Shown here piece after piece: positions 46,106 through 58,400 of a stretch of 64,000 nt of DNA. The first letter of the stretch is position 1. Every line of letters begins with the position of its first letter. Source of the stretch: Coriolopsis trogii (taxonomy: Eukaryota; Basidiomycota; Agaricomycetes; Polyporales; Polyporaceae); assembly GCA_020543525.1 (NCBI GenBank), contig JAHYIO010000031.1:3286001-3350000 (forward strand), written 5' to 3'. A program made the translations under genes and the position numbers. The notes beneath the pieces are model-generated. The model was not told where the DNA came from and did no database searches. It saw only the letters and a list, made by a program, of their open reading frames with translations.

Positions 46106-49100
46106 ATGCCGCCGACGCGTCCCTCGACGTCCGCTGTCTCTCACTCGTCACGTCTTGCCAGCATCCCCCTCAAGTTTCGTCGAAAGAGCTTCTCGGAAGA
46201 CGACCTTGCCAGTCCAGACGACCCCCTCGTCCCTCCGTCTCCGTCGCTCTCGCCCTGCCGCTCCATGTCTATGTCCTCTTCCCCGCCTTCCTCTCCAACC
46301 GATCTTCAGACATTCCCCGCTCGCGTGTCCCATCCGGACTCTGTCAAGATCCGCCAAATGTCCAGTCCCGTCCGACCGCCCGCCTACCACTCTCATGGCT
46401 ATTCATATATATCCAATCCATCCTCGTTCTACGATCACGATCTTGCGTCTCTGGACAGTCTATTGAAGCCTTCGACTCCCCACTACCGTTCCTACGCCAT
46501 CATTCCTCCTCCAACTAGCTCAAGCCGCTCTAGCTTCTCCTCTTCCAACACCGAATCATCTCGTTTCCCTACGCTCTTCTCATCCGCATCAGAGCGCAGC
46601 ATCCATGGTGTGTTCTTTCTTACCATATGGAATCTCTTGCCACATTCTGCCCCGCTTTGCTCAATCGAGATGCGTTCATTCTCTCAATGCGCCATCGTCA
46701 TGCTAGCGTTCAGCATGTGCTCTCTCTCCATCGTACTTTGAATCTTCGTCTGCCACTGGCGCCTCCGGAGCCCAGTGAGACACAGTTCCCCTCCGCTCTG
46801 CCTCGTTGCGCGTCCACCCTCCGGATTATCCGATCCGATCAGCCCATGACCTCCGTCTGAGTTGAAACGTGCACACTATCGCGCCCGTTTGACCGAACCT
46901 TGCTTGCGCTCCGACACGGGGTCTTCTGTGTGCACACGACGCGCGCCTGTTACCCAAACGTCCCATGCAGGCCCATGATGCCGTGCGACGGCAAGCACAG
47001 TCTCCTCATCAATATCTTGCAGTTTCCCTTGATCCCCGCACAACGATGCACAGAGCCTCGCGGACGCCTACCGTCATAATCCCTTGCATCTTCTTGCCTG
47101 ATTCCCTTTCCCCTTTGTTATCAGCCTGTGCGCATGAACGAACGATACTGATCCGGCCCCATGTTCTTCTATCTCCATACAGATGACGAAGATGACGATA
47201 TCGAAGACGGCCAGTTCTCACTTGACGATCTTCTCGCCGGCTCCTCCCCATCCCGCCGCATATCTTTCACCACCTCCGACGAGCGCGACAAACCGTTCGT
47301 CCGCCCACCCGTCAAGCCTCAGCCTCCACGCGCGTCTCCTTCGCCTTCGCCTGCGCCTGCTCCCCAGGTTCGACTCGAAGCTCCGGTCACAGTTTTTGCC
47401 TCGGCAAATTCTCGCAGTCCCGAGGTCACAAATCACTGCTCCCGTGCCTCGGCGCGACCTGCGGGGCCGCGAGCAGCCACTCCGATCCGCGCACGTACAC
47501 ATACGCGCTCGCCCTCCCGCGTGCCTGGTCCCGTTCCTCCTTCGGATGAACCTGACTTCAGGCGTCATGATAGCGCACAGCAGGACGATGTTCTCCCTCC
47601 TTCCTCGCCCATTCCGTCTTCGCCTCTTTCCTCCCCATTGTCGTCCCCGATGCGCACATCCGACGACACAGTCAGACAGTGCACGGCAGCCCACGATCTT
47701 AACTCTGACTTGGCACTACCCCACTCATCTCCTGTTCTGGTACCCCGTACACCTTCGCGTAATTTGCAGAGGGAATCCGACATGCAGCTAGATCTGGTAG
47801 CCTCCCCGCCATCGCCTACTCTCGACGCGTTACGAATAACGTCTAGAGTGTCGCTGCGTGCATTGTTAAACCCTCTTCCTGAACCGACCCCTGCTGTTGC
47901 ACCTATGACGACCCCGGCCCGAGATCCATCGCCTATGGCGGACATCCCAATAGCCGACTTTGACGAAGAGCCCGAGAACATAGTCGTAGTGAACGGCGAT
48001 GGACCCCCATCCGTATTAGGTGACGTCGTCTCGCCTGTGGAGAAAGCAGCAGATAAGCTACCCCAGGTTGAGACCGTGGAAGACAAGCGGGTGTGTCTCA
48101 TTAGTATTCATCCATTATCGTATGTTCTAAACTCATTTTCATAGCCTATCGACGAGATTGTCACGTCCGTGACCCCTGCGCAGTCTCGCGCGCACTCGCC
48201 TGTGCTTGCTGACTTGGAGGATTTACCATCGTCGCCCTTGTCACCTACGCCGTCCTCCCTGGATGCCGATGTTGATGTCGAACTGGACGCCATGGAGTTA
48301 CCTGCACCTGCTGTGGCCGTTACCAGTCATCACAGCAGTCGCGCACCTTCCCCAGTGCGAAAGCGTTCGGAGCCCTTACCTACCCGCGAGCCTCCCCGCA
48401 AGAAGGCACGGCGCGACAACGAAGCAGGCAGCTCTCATTCGCATTCGCAACCTACGAAGAAACCGAAACGCTCGCGCACGCCTACCTTCACTGACAGCGA
48501 AAGCGAGTCCGAAGTGGCTGCGCCTCCGCCGCAGGCTGGCAAGGCAGAAAACGGGACGCCGAGCGCCGGAAAGCGCAAGGTCAACGCCACCGCCGCCGGT
48601 TCGTCCAAGAAACGCCCGCGCGTCGTCCTCTCCGACAGTGACGTGACCGAATCGGACGCGCCTACACCCACGACCCCGGCGTTGAAGCGCAAGGATAAAG
48701 CGAAGGAGGACCGGAAGCGCGAGAGGCCGAAGAAGGCGCGCGCCAAGGACGTCAACCTGGACGCTGATGTCGAGAACGAGCCTGTCGCTGGCACGTCGTC
48801 CGCGCCGGCTGCAAACACGAAGGCGAAAACGAGCACCGCTTCACGCCCGAAGGCTCGCGCCCCCAAAAGCGCGACCAACATCGCCCGTCCTCTACCTGGA
48901 GACGCGTCCGACACCGAGGATGCCGCGGGAACGTCTGCAAAGGCTGGTGTAGCGCACCAGGACGGTGGCTCTGGGTCGGATCCCGAGACGCTACTTGGCG
49001 CGTACGACCTCCCGCTCCCCGTCGCGGAACTCGAGGGGATGCTGATCGAGACGCTCGCGACGACCCGCGCGTCCTCGCTGGCCACCTCGGCCTTGTACGG

Positions 49101-49533
49101 TGCGCTCGTCGCGGCGCGACCCGCGATGCGCGACATGGCGCTCCCCACGCTCAAACCGTCCTCCACCGACGACCAGGCGAGGCCGGCGCCCGTTCCGAGC
49201 CCCGCCCCGACGCGCGGGCGCGGCGCGAAAGCCGTCGACGCCGCGGCCCTGCGCGCGTGGACGCCCGTGCTCGAGCACGTCCTCGAGGCGGGCTGGCGGC
49301 GGTCGGGCCTGTTCGGGAAGGTCGTGAACCAGGGCGTGACGGAGGCGGGCGGGCTCGCGCTCGAGCCGCGCTGGTTCTACGAGCCTGACCGGGACGCGGA
49401 CCGGGAGCGGGCGGGCCTGGTGCGGAGCATGATGCGCCGGCCGGGGAAGCGGAGCGAGACGATGAAGGCGAAGCGGTATTACTGGCGGCCGTTGGCGAAG
49501 ATCTCGAGGTGGGACGACGAGGATGAGCTGTGA
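46106..49533 (+). CDS. Disordered basic/acidic nuclear protein of unknown function
   Basis: Exons 46106-46607, 47183-48090 and 48145-49533 join in phase to 932 residues. I recognise no known domain. Ser/Pro-rich N-terminus; an acidic patch at the first junction (DDEDDDIEDGQFSLDDLLAG); a Ser/Pro middle; then Lys/Arg clusters (PPRKKARRD, KKPKRSRTP, KKRPRVV, KRKDKAKEDRKRERPKKAR) that look like nuclear localisation and nucleic-acid-binding segments. The C-terminal 160 residues are the only part likely to fold: LLGAYDLPLPVAELEGML, LEHVLEAGWRRSGLFGK, then RWFYEPDRD-AD and YYWRPLAKISRWD. The acidic-then-basic layout suggests a chromatin or rRNA-processing factor, which is inference. The first intron would be 575 nt, unusually long, and contains an open stretch (about 46720-46860), so an extra exon or two separate genes (second start at 47161) are alternatives. 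Confidence 0.6.
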
Positions 49534-50583
49534 TCCGCGAGGGCGGCGGTTAAGTTATGTAGTATTCTGAACGAGAACGAGAACGAGCGAGCGAAGTGTG
49601 TGTCTCTCTCTTGTGGCCGTGCATGCGCATTTTATGTTGTGTGTGCCCGTGTGTGTCTTGCGTTGTTATCGCCTGTTTCGTTTTGTACATACGCCGACCC
49701 TGTGAATACTCGTGCGTCGTGCAGTGTTGTATATGCACGATGTCCCGACCCGAGCGATAGTTCGACGTTGTGGACGGACGTTGACTGTTTACTCTAGTGG
49801 ACATGCATATCTACTTTGTCGACATCCGTCCCAAACGATCTTGGCCAGACGTGGTAGCTTTGCGACAGGCAGGAGTTCGTACGACACAGTCACGCGTGCA
49901 CGGCCAAAAGAGGGAAAGTGGTGCCAATCTATCCAGCCATGCGTACAGTAGTACAATACATAACAAACCATGAGAACCTCATCCCTATCCTACAGAGCCC
50001 GACCAGCACCGTACAAGAACCCGGATCCGAGCGAGAGCGAGAGCGACGAGGACAGCGACGAGGCAAGAAGAATAGGTTAGCGTGCGTGCGGCGTTGCGAG
50101 ATGGTGCGGTGCGCGTCTCTCTCCCCCGCGCCCCCCGCGCCCCCGCCAACGCGACGAGCAAGAAATATAGGCGAGATCGTCCCCGCCGCCGAGTCCCACC
50201 GTTCCTCCCCTCTCTCCATCCCCCTCGCGTCCGCAACATCCGTATGGGTATGGGGCGGTATCCCCCCGATAAACACCGGCCCCTCTTCCCGCAACTCCGC
50301 TCCCCCTGATTTTCGCGCTAGGGGCGAGGGGGCGAGGGCGAACAACAAGAGAGATCAGGGGGAGGGGGAGAGGGAGAGGGGGGGTAGTTGTGGCCACGGA
50401 CGAACAAGACCGGAGAGGGTTGAGCAGACAGGATCAGAACGGCCGGAACCAGAACCAGTACTGTCAACGAAAGGTCTTGGGCTCATCATCTCGAACGGAC
50501 GGCACTCACCACGTCGGTTTCCCCACCCCTCATGCGCTAGCGGGGAGGGGGGTCGGACGGACCACGGTGCCAGCGAGGCTGCC
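49534..50583. other. Convergent intergenic region with simple repeats
   Basis: Contains GAACGA units at about 49569 and GAGCGA/GAGCGC purine-rich runs at 50029-50060 and 50335-50390. No gene was seen. Confidence 0.45.
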
Positions 50584-53500
50584 CTATGCGAGCCCGATCT
50601 TGGTCAAGTGGGAGCGCATGATCGCTTCGCCCACTGTGTGTTCACGAGCAGCGTCAGTTGACGAGGCACATGTGGACGGATGTGGCGGATGACACAGAAA
50701 ACAGGAAACAGGGGAATGGGGGGGAGAGCGCGAATCAGGGGAGAGGACGCGTACCGTTGATGATGATCGACTGCGTCGCCTTGATGTCCTACGAATAGAA
50801 ACACATTCGGTTAATCCAGCGCGTGTAGGTCATCATACAAGCCACCCGCTGCCGTGCGGGCGGGTGCCGCGTGACGAGGAGAGAAGGTGGTGGGGACGTC
50901 CACGAACACGAGTCATGCCCGCTCTCCTCAGCGTCGGCCGTGCGTATCGCACCGCGCGCGACACGGCTGCGATTCTGGGGATGGGCGCGGGGACCCAGAA
51001 AGACGCAGGAGGCACCAGGCAGGGGCGCGAACAAAGGGGCACGGACGACGTACCAACATCGACGTGAAGTGCTGCAAGAGGAACGTGGGTCAGCACGCGT
51101 CATCATCTCGACGACCGCGGAACCCATGCAAAGCGCCTGGATGCGGGGTAGAGGAGGAGGAGGAGGGCGGGCGGGCGGGGAAGAAGAAGCGAGAAACGGT
51201 GGGGGGTAGATGCGGACGTCATCTGCACCCGCCTCTCGCGCGAACGTACGAACGCATGAACGCATGAACGTCTATGGGGATAGGACGGAGAAGCACACTG
51301 GGTGCAGTCTCCGCGGCATCGCACCGCACCGAATGACGCAACGCGAACCCAGGCGACGGAGAAGTCTCCAGAGAAGGAGAAAAGAGGGAAACAGAATGGG
51401 GGGGGAGAGGGGGACGACGAACCAAGTACAGCGGCCGGTGGGAGACGTCCTTGCGCTTGTGCACCTGGATGAAATGCGCGCGAAAGTACTCGGAGACCTC
51501 GTCGAAGCTGTTTGGCCGGTCGCCGTACGAGGAGATGCTGCACGCGTAGCGTAGACGTCCGCAGCGGCCAGGAGGTGGCGACAGGCGACGGGGCACGGCA
51601 CAGCGTGGAGCGAGCATGTTCCGGCACGCGAGAAGCAGAGCAGTAGAATAGCGTACAGACGGAGCCCGGCAGGGGTGAGAACCGATCGTCCGCAGCAGGG
51701 GCAGACCAAGCAGGCGGGGTGGGGTGGGGAGATATCAGAGTACCACGGTGAGCAAAACGTTCATCTCGAGCACGGGGAAAAAAGAGAGACGTACTATTTG
51801 CGGACCTTGATGCCAGACTCGAGCTTCTGCCTCAGAAGGTCGGTCTGTGTGGCGCGTGTGCGTGTGCGTGTGCGTGTGCATGCGTAGGATCAGAGTGAAA
51901 GTGCGGAGAGAGGCACGGGTCAGCGATACGGCCGCGTGCGGGGGTGGACGTGGACGTGGACGTGAATGGGGACGGGAGAGCGAACCTTGTTGAGCATGAG
52001 CACGAGCGCCGCGTTCGAGAGCAGCTTGTTGGAGCAGATCGCCGTGAAGAGCTGCAGCGAGTCGTCTATCCGGTTCGTCCGCGGGTCTTCCTCCAGATAC
52101 TGTCCGCGCAAAGGCCGCGCGGTTTCGGACGGACACGCGATGTACGGCAGCGAGGGCGGAGATGAAGACAGGAATAGCGCGTGTCGAATCGCGTGGTGGT
52201 TTCCAGGCACGACGTACGGTGCGAGCGGAATGCGCGAGGGGGCCATGGCCATGGGTGGCAGACCGGTGTTGGAAGAGTGTGACCGAAAGGCCGATCAGCC
52301 GGGGGTTGGGAGCACGATGACGTGCGCAGAGAGACGCGTCGAGAAGAACATGATAGTGAGAACAAATTCGAAACATGCGACGGCGGGCGAAGCGCGAAGA
52401 GGACGAGGGGAAACGCTAGTCCCATTCGCGCGCAGCCATCATGCACGAGGACTGGAGATGGGCACACACCTGGTCGAACGCGCTGATGGGCGCGAGGAAG
52501 ATAATGGCTGTTGCTGTAGACACGATCGTGCGTTAGCATTCAAGTTTATCGCGTACGGTCTGTGTCGGTGCCAGTGCCGGTGGCAGGAAGAGACACCGTT
52601 TGGCCGGGGCGGATAAAGACAAGAAGCCAGGCACGTAGGCAGACATGCGCCGAGCTGTAGAAGAAGACTGACCGTCGTCAAAGTAGGGTACCCACGCGTG
52701 TCGCTACGGTCACAAAACTCAAGTCAGCACTCGCCCAAGACTGCCCCTCGCCTTCCCGATCGGAGGCGCTCATCATCTTCGAGACGAGGCGAGAGCAGAT
52801 AACCACTTGCCTGTCCACGCTGCGGAGGGCTACGCGTCAGCGTGAGCTTGGGGACGGGAGATACAGACGTACTGCACCGCCGACATCGTAGAGGAGCCAG
52901 TTGTAGTTCGTTCCGCCAAGGTTGATGTCGAATTGGTGCTCTGTCACCCCGATCGTCTGCAGTCGAACATGGAGAATGTCCTCTGCCGACGCCGCAGACG
53001 TTAGTGGCCATCGGGCGGTACAAATGCCGGATACAAACCATTGGACGGAAGGTAGTCCACTTGCGCGATACGCCGGATACTGGTCAGGAAGCTGGCCCCA
53101 TCTGTACATCAACACCGTCGCGATGACGAGGGGAAGGAGACGTACAATGCTGCGTATTCTTCCAACTTGAGTTTGTTCCCTTTCACGAGCCTCTGCACAC
53201 CTGGGTGCCACCAGAGACACTCGATCTCGTCCTGAGACGCGGCAAGTGTGGTTGCGACGATGTTCGTCACCGCCGACTGCCGAGTGGTCATGCCCCCCGT
53301 CCTGTACTCTTCCGAGAGCGGCCAGGAACGGTTTACAGAGATGAGCGCCTGCCAGCCCGAGCGCACGTACACGCCTGTGCGTCCGCCAGTGATGGTGACA
53401 CCGCCAGAGAGCTCGGCGGCGAGTGCGTCCTCGCTGGCGACCAGGGGGAGGAGCTTGTTTCTGACGAGGGCGAGCTCTGGGAACCAGGCGGGGTCGGCGC

Positions 53501-54129
53501 GCGAGTGTGTGGAAGAAGAGCCGGAGCCGGAACCAGAACCAGACGCGGAGCGGGAGGTGGTTGAAGTTGAGGGGGCGAGGGCGATGCCGGCTGCGAGAGG
53601 GTCTGGCCCAGACGCACCGAGTCCGTACTCCCAGTCGAGCTCGTCGAGAATCATGCGGATGGCCTTGAGGACATTGAAGTAGACGATGGGCCGCCAGGAA
53701 GGGCGCTCGGACTCGAGGGTCTGGGAGGAGTAGTAGAGCTGGAACTGTTTCTGGAGGGTGGACTTGCCCGACTCTGCTTGACCGAGGAGCATCACTGCGG
53801 AGAAGAGGGTGGGTGTGAGTGAATGGAAGGTGGGGGCTGGGTGGTTCTGTCGGACGCGCGCGAGTAGGGCGGGGCCGGGCGACGAAGCAATAGGGGACTC
53901 GAAGAGGTTGGGAGGATGGGGGGCGCGTGAGGGGGACGCGTACCTTTGACATCCTTTGCTTTCCTGCGCTTGATGACCTCACGCTCGCGCTGGGTGGGTC
54001 AAGGAGGAGGGGGTATGTGTTGGTGAGCAACGGGTGTAGATGGAGAGCGCGACATACTCTGAGGTCGTCGTCGATGGCAGCGCTGATGCGGAGCGCCTCT
54101 GCGTCGTCTGCTGAGCTTCGTCTGGGCAT
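50584..54129 (-). CDS. Divergent heterotrimeric G-protein alpha subunit
   Basis: Fourteen exons, phases consistent, 464 residues: 54058-54129, 53944-53989, 53146-53794, 53039-53091, 52873-52982, 52811-52819, 52673-52703, 52470-52513, 51986-52099, 51795-51844, 51423-51537, 51054-51071, 50755-50788 and 50584-50633. Motifs: P-loop GQAESGKST (44-52, usual GAGESGKST), arginine finger R280 with T283 (VRLQTIG), switch II DVGGARGQRHAW (306 on), NKTD (375-378), and G5 HFTSMLDIKAT where most have TCAT. The helical domain has a low-complexity Gly/Ser insertion of about 45 residues. The N-terminus is MPRRSSADD, lacking the Gly2 and Cys3 used for myristoyl and palmitoyl anchors, and the catalytic switch-II Gln is Ala (residue 310). 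The C-terminus LTKIGLA replaces the typical CGLF/AAX receptor tail. It belongs to the expanded divergent G-alpha groups of mushrooms. The 9-nt exon is followed by a GC-AG intron. It is unclear whether it couples to G-beta-gamma. Confidence 0.85.
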
Positions 54130-55489
54130 GGTGGGCGAGGGTGTTGGAGGGCGGGATGAGAGGAAGATGGCGGAGGAGGATAAGGAGTCGCGAGCGTCCC
54201 ACGGGAGGAGTTCATTGTGATGGAGAAGAGCAGGCCATCACTCGCACTCGCTCTCCTCGCTCCTCCCCAACCCCGGCCACACAGCGACAATCCGGCGCAC
54301 AGCCTCCCCATCTGCCGGTCCCTTCTGGCCGAGATCTGATCCGCACCTCCCACATCCGGCCACCCACGCCCGGCCTGCGAGCGCCACAAAGCCTCTTCGT
54401 CCGGTGCACCGACGGGGATGCTCTCTCCAACATTCGCTGCCAGCAGCCGGCAAACAGGACTCCCAACGCAAACTGACAAGTGGAGACCGTAACTGCCACG
54501 CGCCTCCTTCCTAGTCTGACACACGCCCGCGGGCCAGTAAGGACATCACCATCTGCCAACGTCAGGTACCGTGTCCTCTGTGCACGCACATCCGCTCTCT
54601 CCTCCATCACCACACAAGCGTCGCACATACACCCATGCACAAAACACTAGCACTGCTCATCGCCTCGACGTCTCCCTTTCCGTTCCTAGCGGAGCTAGCC
54701 TCCGATCTCGACCTTCTATCTGTTGGAACACGCATGCTCACCTTCTTCACTCTTCAGATTCCAACTGCTTCCTGCTTCGCATTCTCACCCTCTAGCCACC
54801 ATCCGCACACTGCGTGCCGTTCCATCCCCCCTTCGCGACGTCGGTCTCATGTGTGGTTTACCCACAGCGACAGCCCTCGGCACACCATCCAAGTCTAGGT
54901 TTCAGCTTCGCACCGTCTCCGACTTCGATATACCCCTCCGTGCGAACCGCGACTATTCCGGAGGATTGGTTAATCGCACTCTGATCTGTCAGCTTCCTGC
55001 GACATGTCAACCGTTCTAAATTAATCCTGCACGAAACATATCTCCTCTCTAACCTATCTGCGATCCCACGTCTGCTTCTGCGGTTCTGTCGGTGTTCAGC
55101 ACCCGTTGTTTCCTCGATGGCCAGTCCAAAGCTCCGCATGCCTCCCAACCTGTCCTGCCCATGCTAGAATCACAGTTCTCCTCGTATCGCGAATTGCTGG
55201 TCGCTCACAAACTTTCTCTTATTTCTACTGCTGCGGCGCCCGTACGTGTCCAGCACCCTGTATCAACGAGCGCTGCCCGCCACAACATCCTATTCGACCT
55301 CTCGCACGTGCTATGCACATCTCTTGCTCCAGGTATTTCCTTCTCCCCGAGCGGGATGCCGAGAGAGGTGTGACTTCTTGATACCTCCGAGTGAATTGTC
55401 CATGCATGCTCAGCCATCTCACCCCTGAGTCCAGTCCACTCTGACTCCCAGTTACTCCACACAGTTCAGTCATGGCCGTACGACCCACC
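54130..55489. other. Intergenic, nothing recognised
   Basis: Promoter side of the G-alpha gene and the 3' flank of the ZZ protein. Pyrimidine-rich plus strand; frames up to about 180 codons without domains. Confidence 0.4.
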
Positions 55490-58400
55490 TCAAGCCATGC
55501 GCGCCGCAAGCAACTCCCTCACAAGTCCCTCCAACACCTTCAACCGAGCAACGTACTCCCCCTCCCGCGCCTCCAGCCTCCCCTCCAGCTCCTCCAACCG
55601 TCGCTCGATCCTCGCCAGCCCCGTCTCCTCCTCCTCCCCTTCCTCCTCGCCCCGCAAAGCAACGGCACTACCGTCCTGCGCCGCGTCGGGCACCGCCGCC
55701 GCCGGGCCAGGGACAGAGATGAGGGTGTGGTGCCACCCGTGCTCGGCCGGGTCCGCGATCGGAGCGCGTTCGCGCAGCCACGGCCGTTCGTCCTCGACCC
55801 GGCTGTTGCACGCTCCGCACACCACCACGTTCTCTGGCGTAGCAGTGGCGAAATACCGTCAGGCCCTACGTCCCTCGGCGACGAGCGGGGTACAAGGACT
55901 CACTTGGATCGCAGGTGTGGCAGCAGAAGTAGGGCGGTGAGGTCACGGACGACCCGCACTCGACGCACCGCAGGCCGTGCAGGCCGTCTGTCGACTCGGA
56001 CGCGGACTCGGATTCGGGTTCCGAAGCCGCCGATATCGCTTGCTGGACGCTCGAGAGCGTCGCCTGGGCCCAGGCAAAGGTCGAGTAGAGGGACACCCTC
56101 CACGCCGGCATCCGCATCTGGAGCATCGTATGCGCCGGGGTATGCCTCTTTGCCTGGGCGTCGTCGGGCCCGGGGATGTGCTCGCGAGCGGAGAAACAGG
56201 CGGAGCAGACGTCGATGGTGTCGTCCAGCCCCGCGTCCTCCCCCTCGGCACAGTCGAGACAGACGAACCGCGCGGACGTGATCGGCTCCAGTCCGCATCC
56301 GTTGCAATACACCCTGCCACACGTACGCCCGTCGGTCAGTCACTCCACTCACTCCACGGCCAACCGCTGTGCACTCTGTAGGTCGTGTGCGACGGCTGGG
56401 TTCAGACTCACGAGTGCTGCACCTCCCTGCGCGCCTCGAAGGCGCCGAGAGAGTACCAGACGTGCAGGTCGTGCGGAGAGCTCGCGCGCACGAGCCGCAC
56501 CCACTCCCGCGCGTCCTCCGTGCTCACGATGTGGCCCGTCGGGGACTGCAGCTTGCGCAGCTCCGCGTACCGCTCCCGCCGCCTCGCTCTCTCTCTGATC
56601 GTCGCCCAGGAGAACGCCCGGGCTCGTACGGCGGCGAGGGTCGCGTCGAGGGCGAGCTTCCAGAGCGCGAGAGGACGGTTTGGGGCGAACGCGCCGGGGA
56701 GTGGGCAGGCGAGCATGTATTCGACCGGACGCCGTCTGATGACGAGGGTCCCGACGATGTCTGTCGCGGAAAAGAGACAACGTCAGCGCTTGGCGGTCAA
56801 CGGGCCCGAGACGTTGGAGAGTGCTGTACCGTCCCCGTCCGCAGGCTCAGCAGGGGGAGAAACCTGGGGTGCTTCCGTTTCCGCATCACTAGCCGGCGGG
56901 AGGTCAATCAGTACCTTGTAGACTCGCACGCCGAGGTACGAAACCCACCTCGAGCGCTCCCCACCATCGGCAACAGCGACTCCCTCGACCTTCACGTTGC
57001 GCAACTCGATCTCCTCCGCGCCCATCCCCACCCGGCACACCGCGCTCCACTGGCTCACCGTGCACCCATCGCTCAAAGGCCCGTCCTGCAGCTCCCCTCC
57101 CAGAAAGTACATCGCCAGCCGGCCCTCCCGGCAAGTCGCGTACATGTGCACCGGGCCCGTCGAGTCCGCCGCGTACCCGCACATGAACCCGCTCGGCTCG
57201 GCCTGCGTGATGGTGAAGGCGAAGGCGCCCTGGCGTGTGCGCGTGCCGGGGATGGTGTACGTGCCGCTCCAGTGGCCTACGAACGAGCGTGCGGTGGCGG
57301 GCGTGGGGGAGGCGTCCGAGCTCGGCGCGAGGTGGTCCGTGGCGTCCATGTCCTCTGTCTGTGCGCCGTAGATGAGTGGGATGGGTTCGGGCGCGGGCTT
57401 GGTGTTGGTGTCGTCGACGACCAGGAGGGCGTCGTAGTCCGGATCTCGGTACCAGTAGGGGCGTTTCTCTGCCGGTGTATGGACGTAGAGCAGCTGCATT
57501 GAAACACGTGAGCGGGGTAAGCGCAACCCCTGACGTTCAATCATGGAGAAACGCACGAGGCCGTAGAAGTACTTGCGAAGCTGATCTTCCACGTTCAGAT
57601 TTTGCAGCTTGTATACCGCTAGTGACGAACATCAGTACAGCTCCGACGGAGAGATGGAACCGGATTGCAGACCTTGTAAGGTGCGGAGACGATCCAGAAC
57701 CGCAGCGTTGACCGTCCCCAGCGAACGCGTGATCACCTGCAGTTCGTTCTCGTGCAACGTGATTGTGTGCCCTTGACGGACGACCTCCAGACTCCTCCGC
57801 AGGAGCAAGTATATGAGCGGCAGGAGGTTCTGTTTCGGCGCATCGTGAGGTCAGGCGACTCGCCGCTCGAGACGAAACACAAGCTTGTACACACACCTTC
57901 TCTAGCCTGCCTGAACCGGTGACGATAGCCAACGTGTTCTCCTCGTCGACGCAGTACTTGATCGACCGCAGATTGCGCTCCATGCGCTCTTCCTGCTCGA
58001 CGACGTAATCCTTGAACTTTGCGAACACCGGATCGGTCTCGAACTGGTAGAAGCGCCACTCCTCGACGTCGCGCAGCCCGGAGAGCAGGTCCTCCACGAA
58101 CTTCACCTCGCGAGTCGCGATGAAGCTCGAGATGGTGTTGCGGTTCGCGGGGAGGGCGGTGTATGTGGCCTTGATGAAGTCCGAGATGACCTTGCGAATG
58201 CGCCGGGAGTACCACTGCACGGTCATCTCGAAGCCTGGAGACAGCGAACAGCGATGCTAAACACTTCTCGTGTCGGAAGCCGAAGATGCTACTTACCATA
58301 CGTCCAGTATGTTATCCAGTGGGGGAGACTTGTGTAGTATCCATTGAGATGGGGTCCTCGAAACATGACACGAGGGGCACACTAACTCACCTCCAGGTAG

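Noticed and set aside
50029..50390. Purine-rich GAGCGA and GGGAGAGG runs as a possible CRISPR or regulatory array
   Set aside because: Units are short, irregular and have no spacers; simple-sequence DNA.
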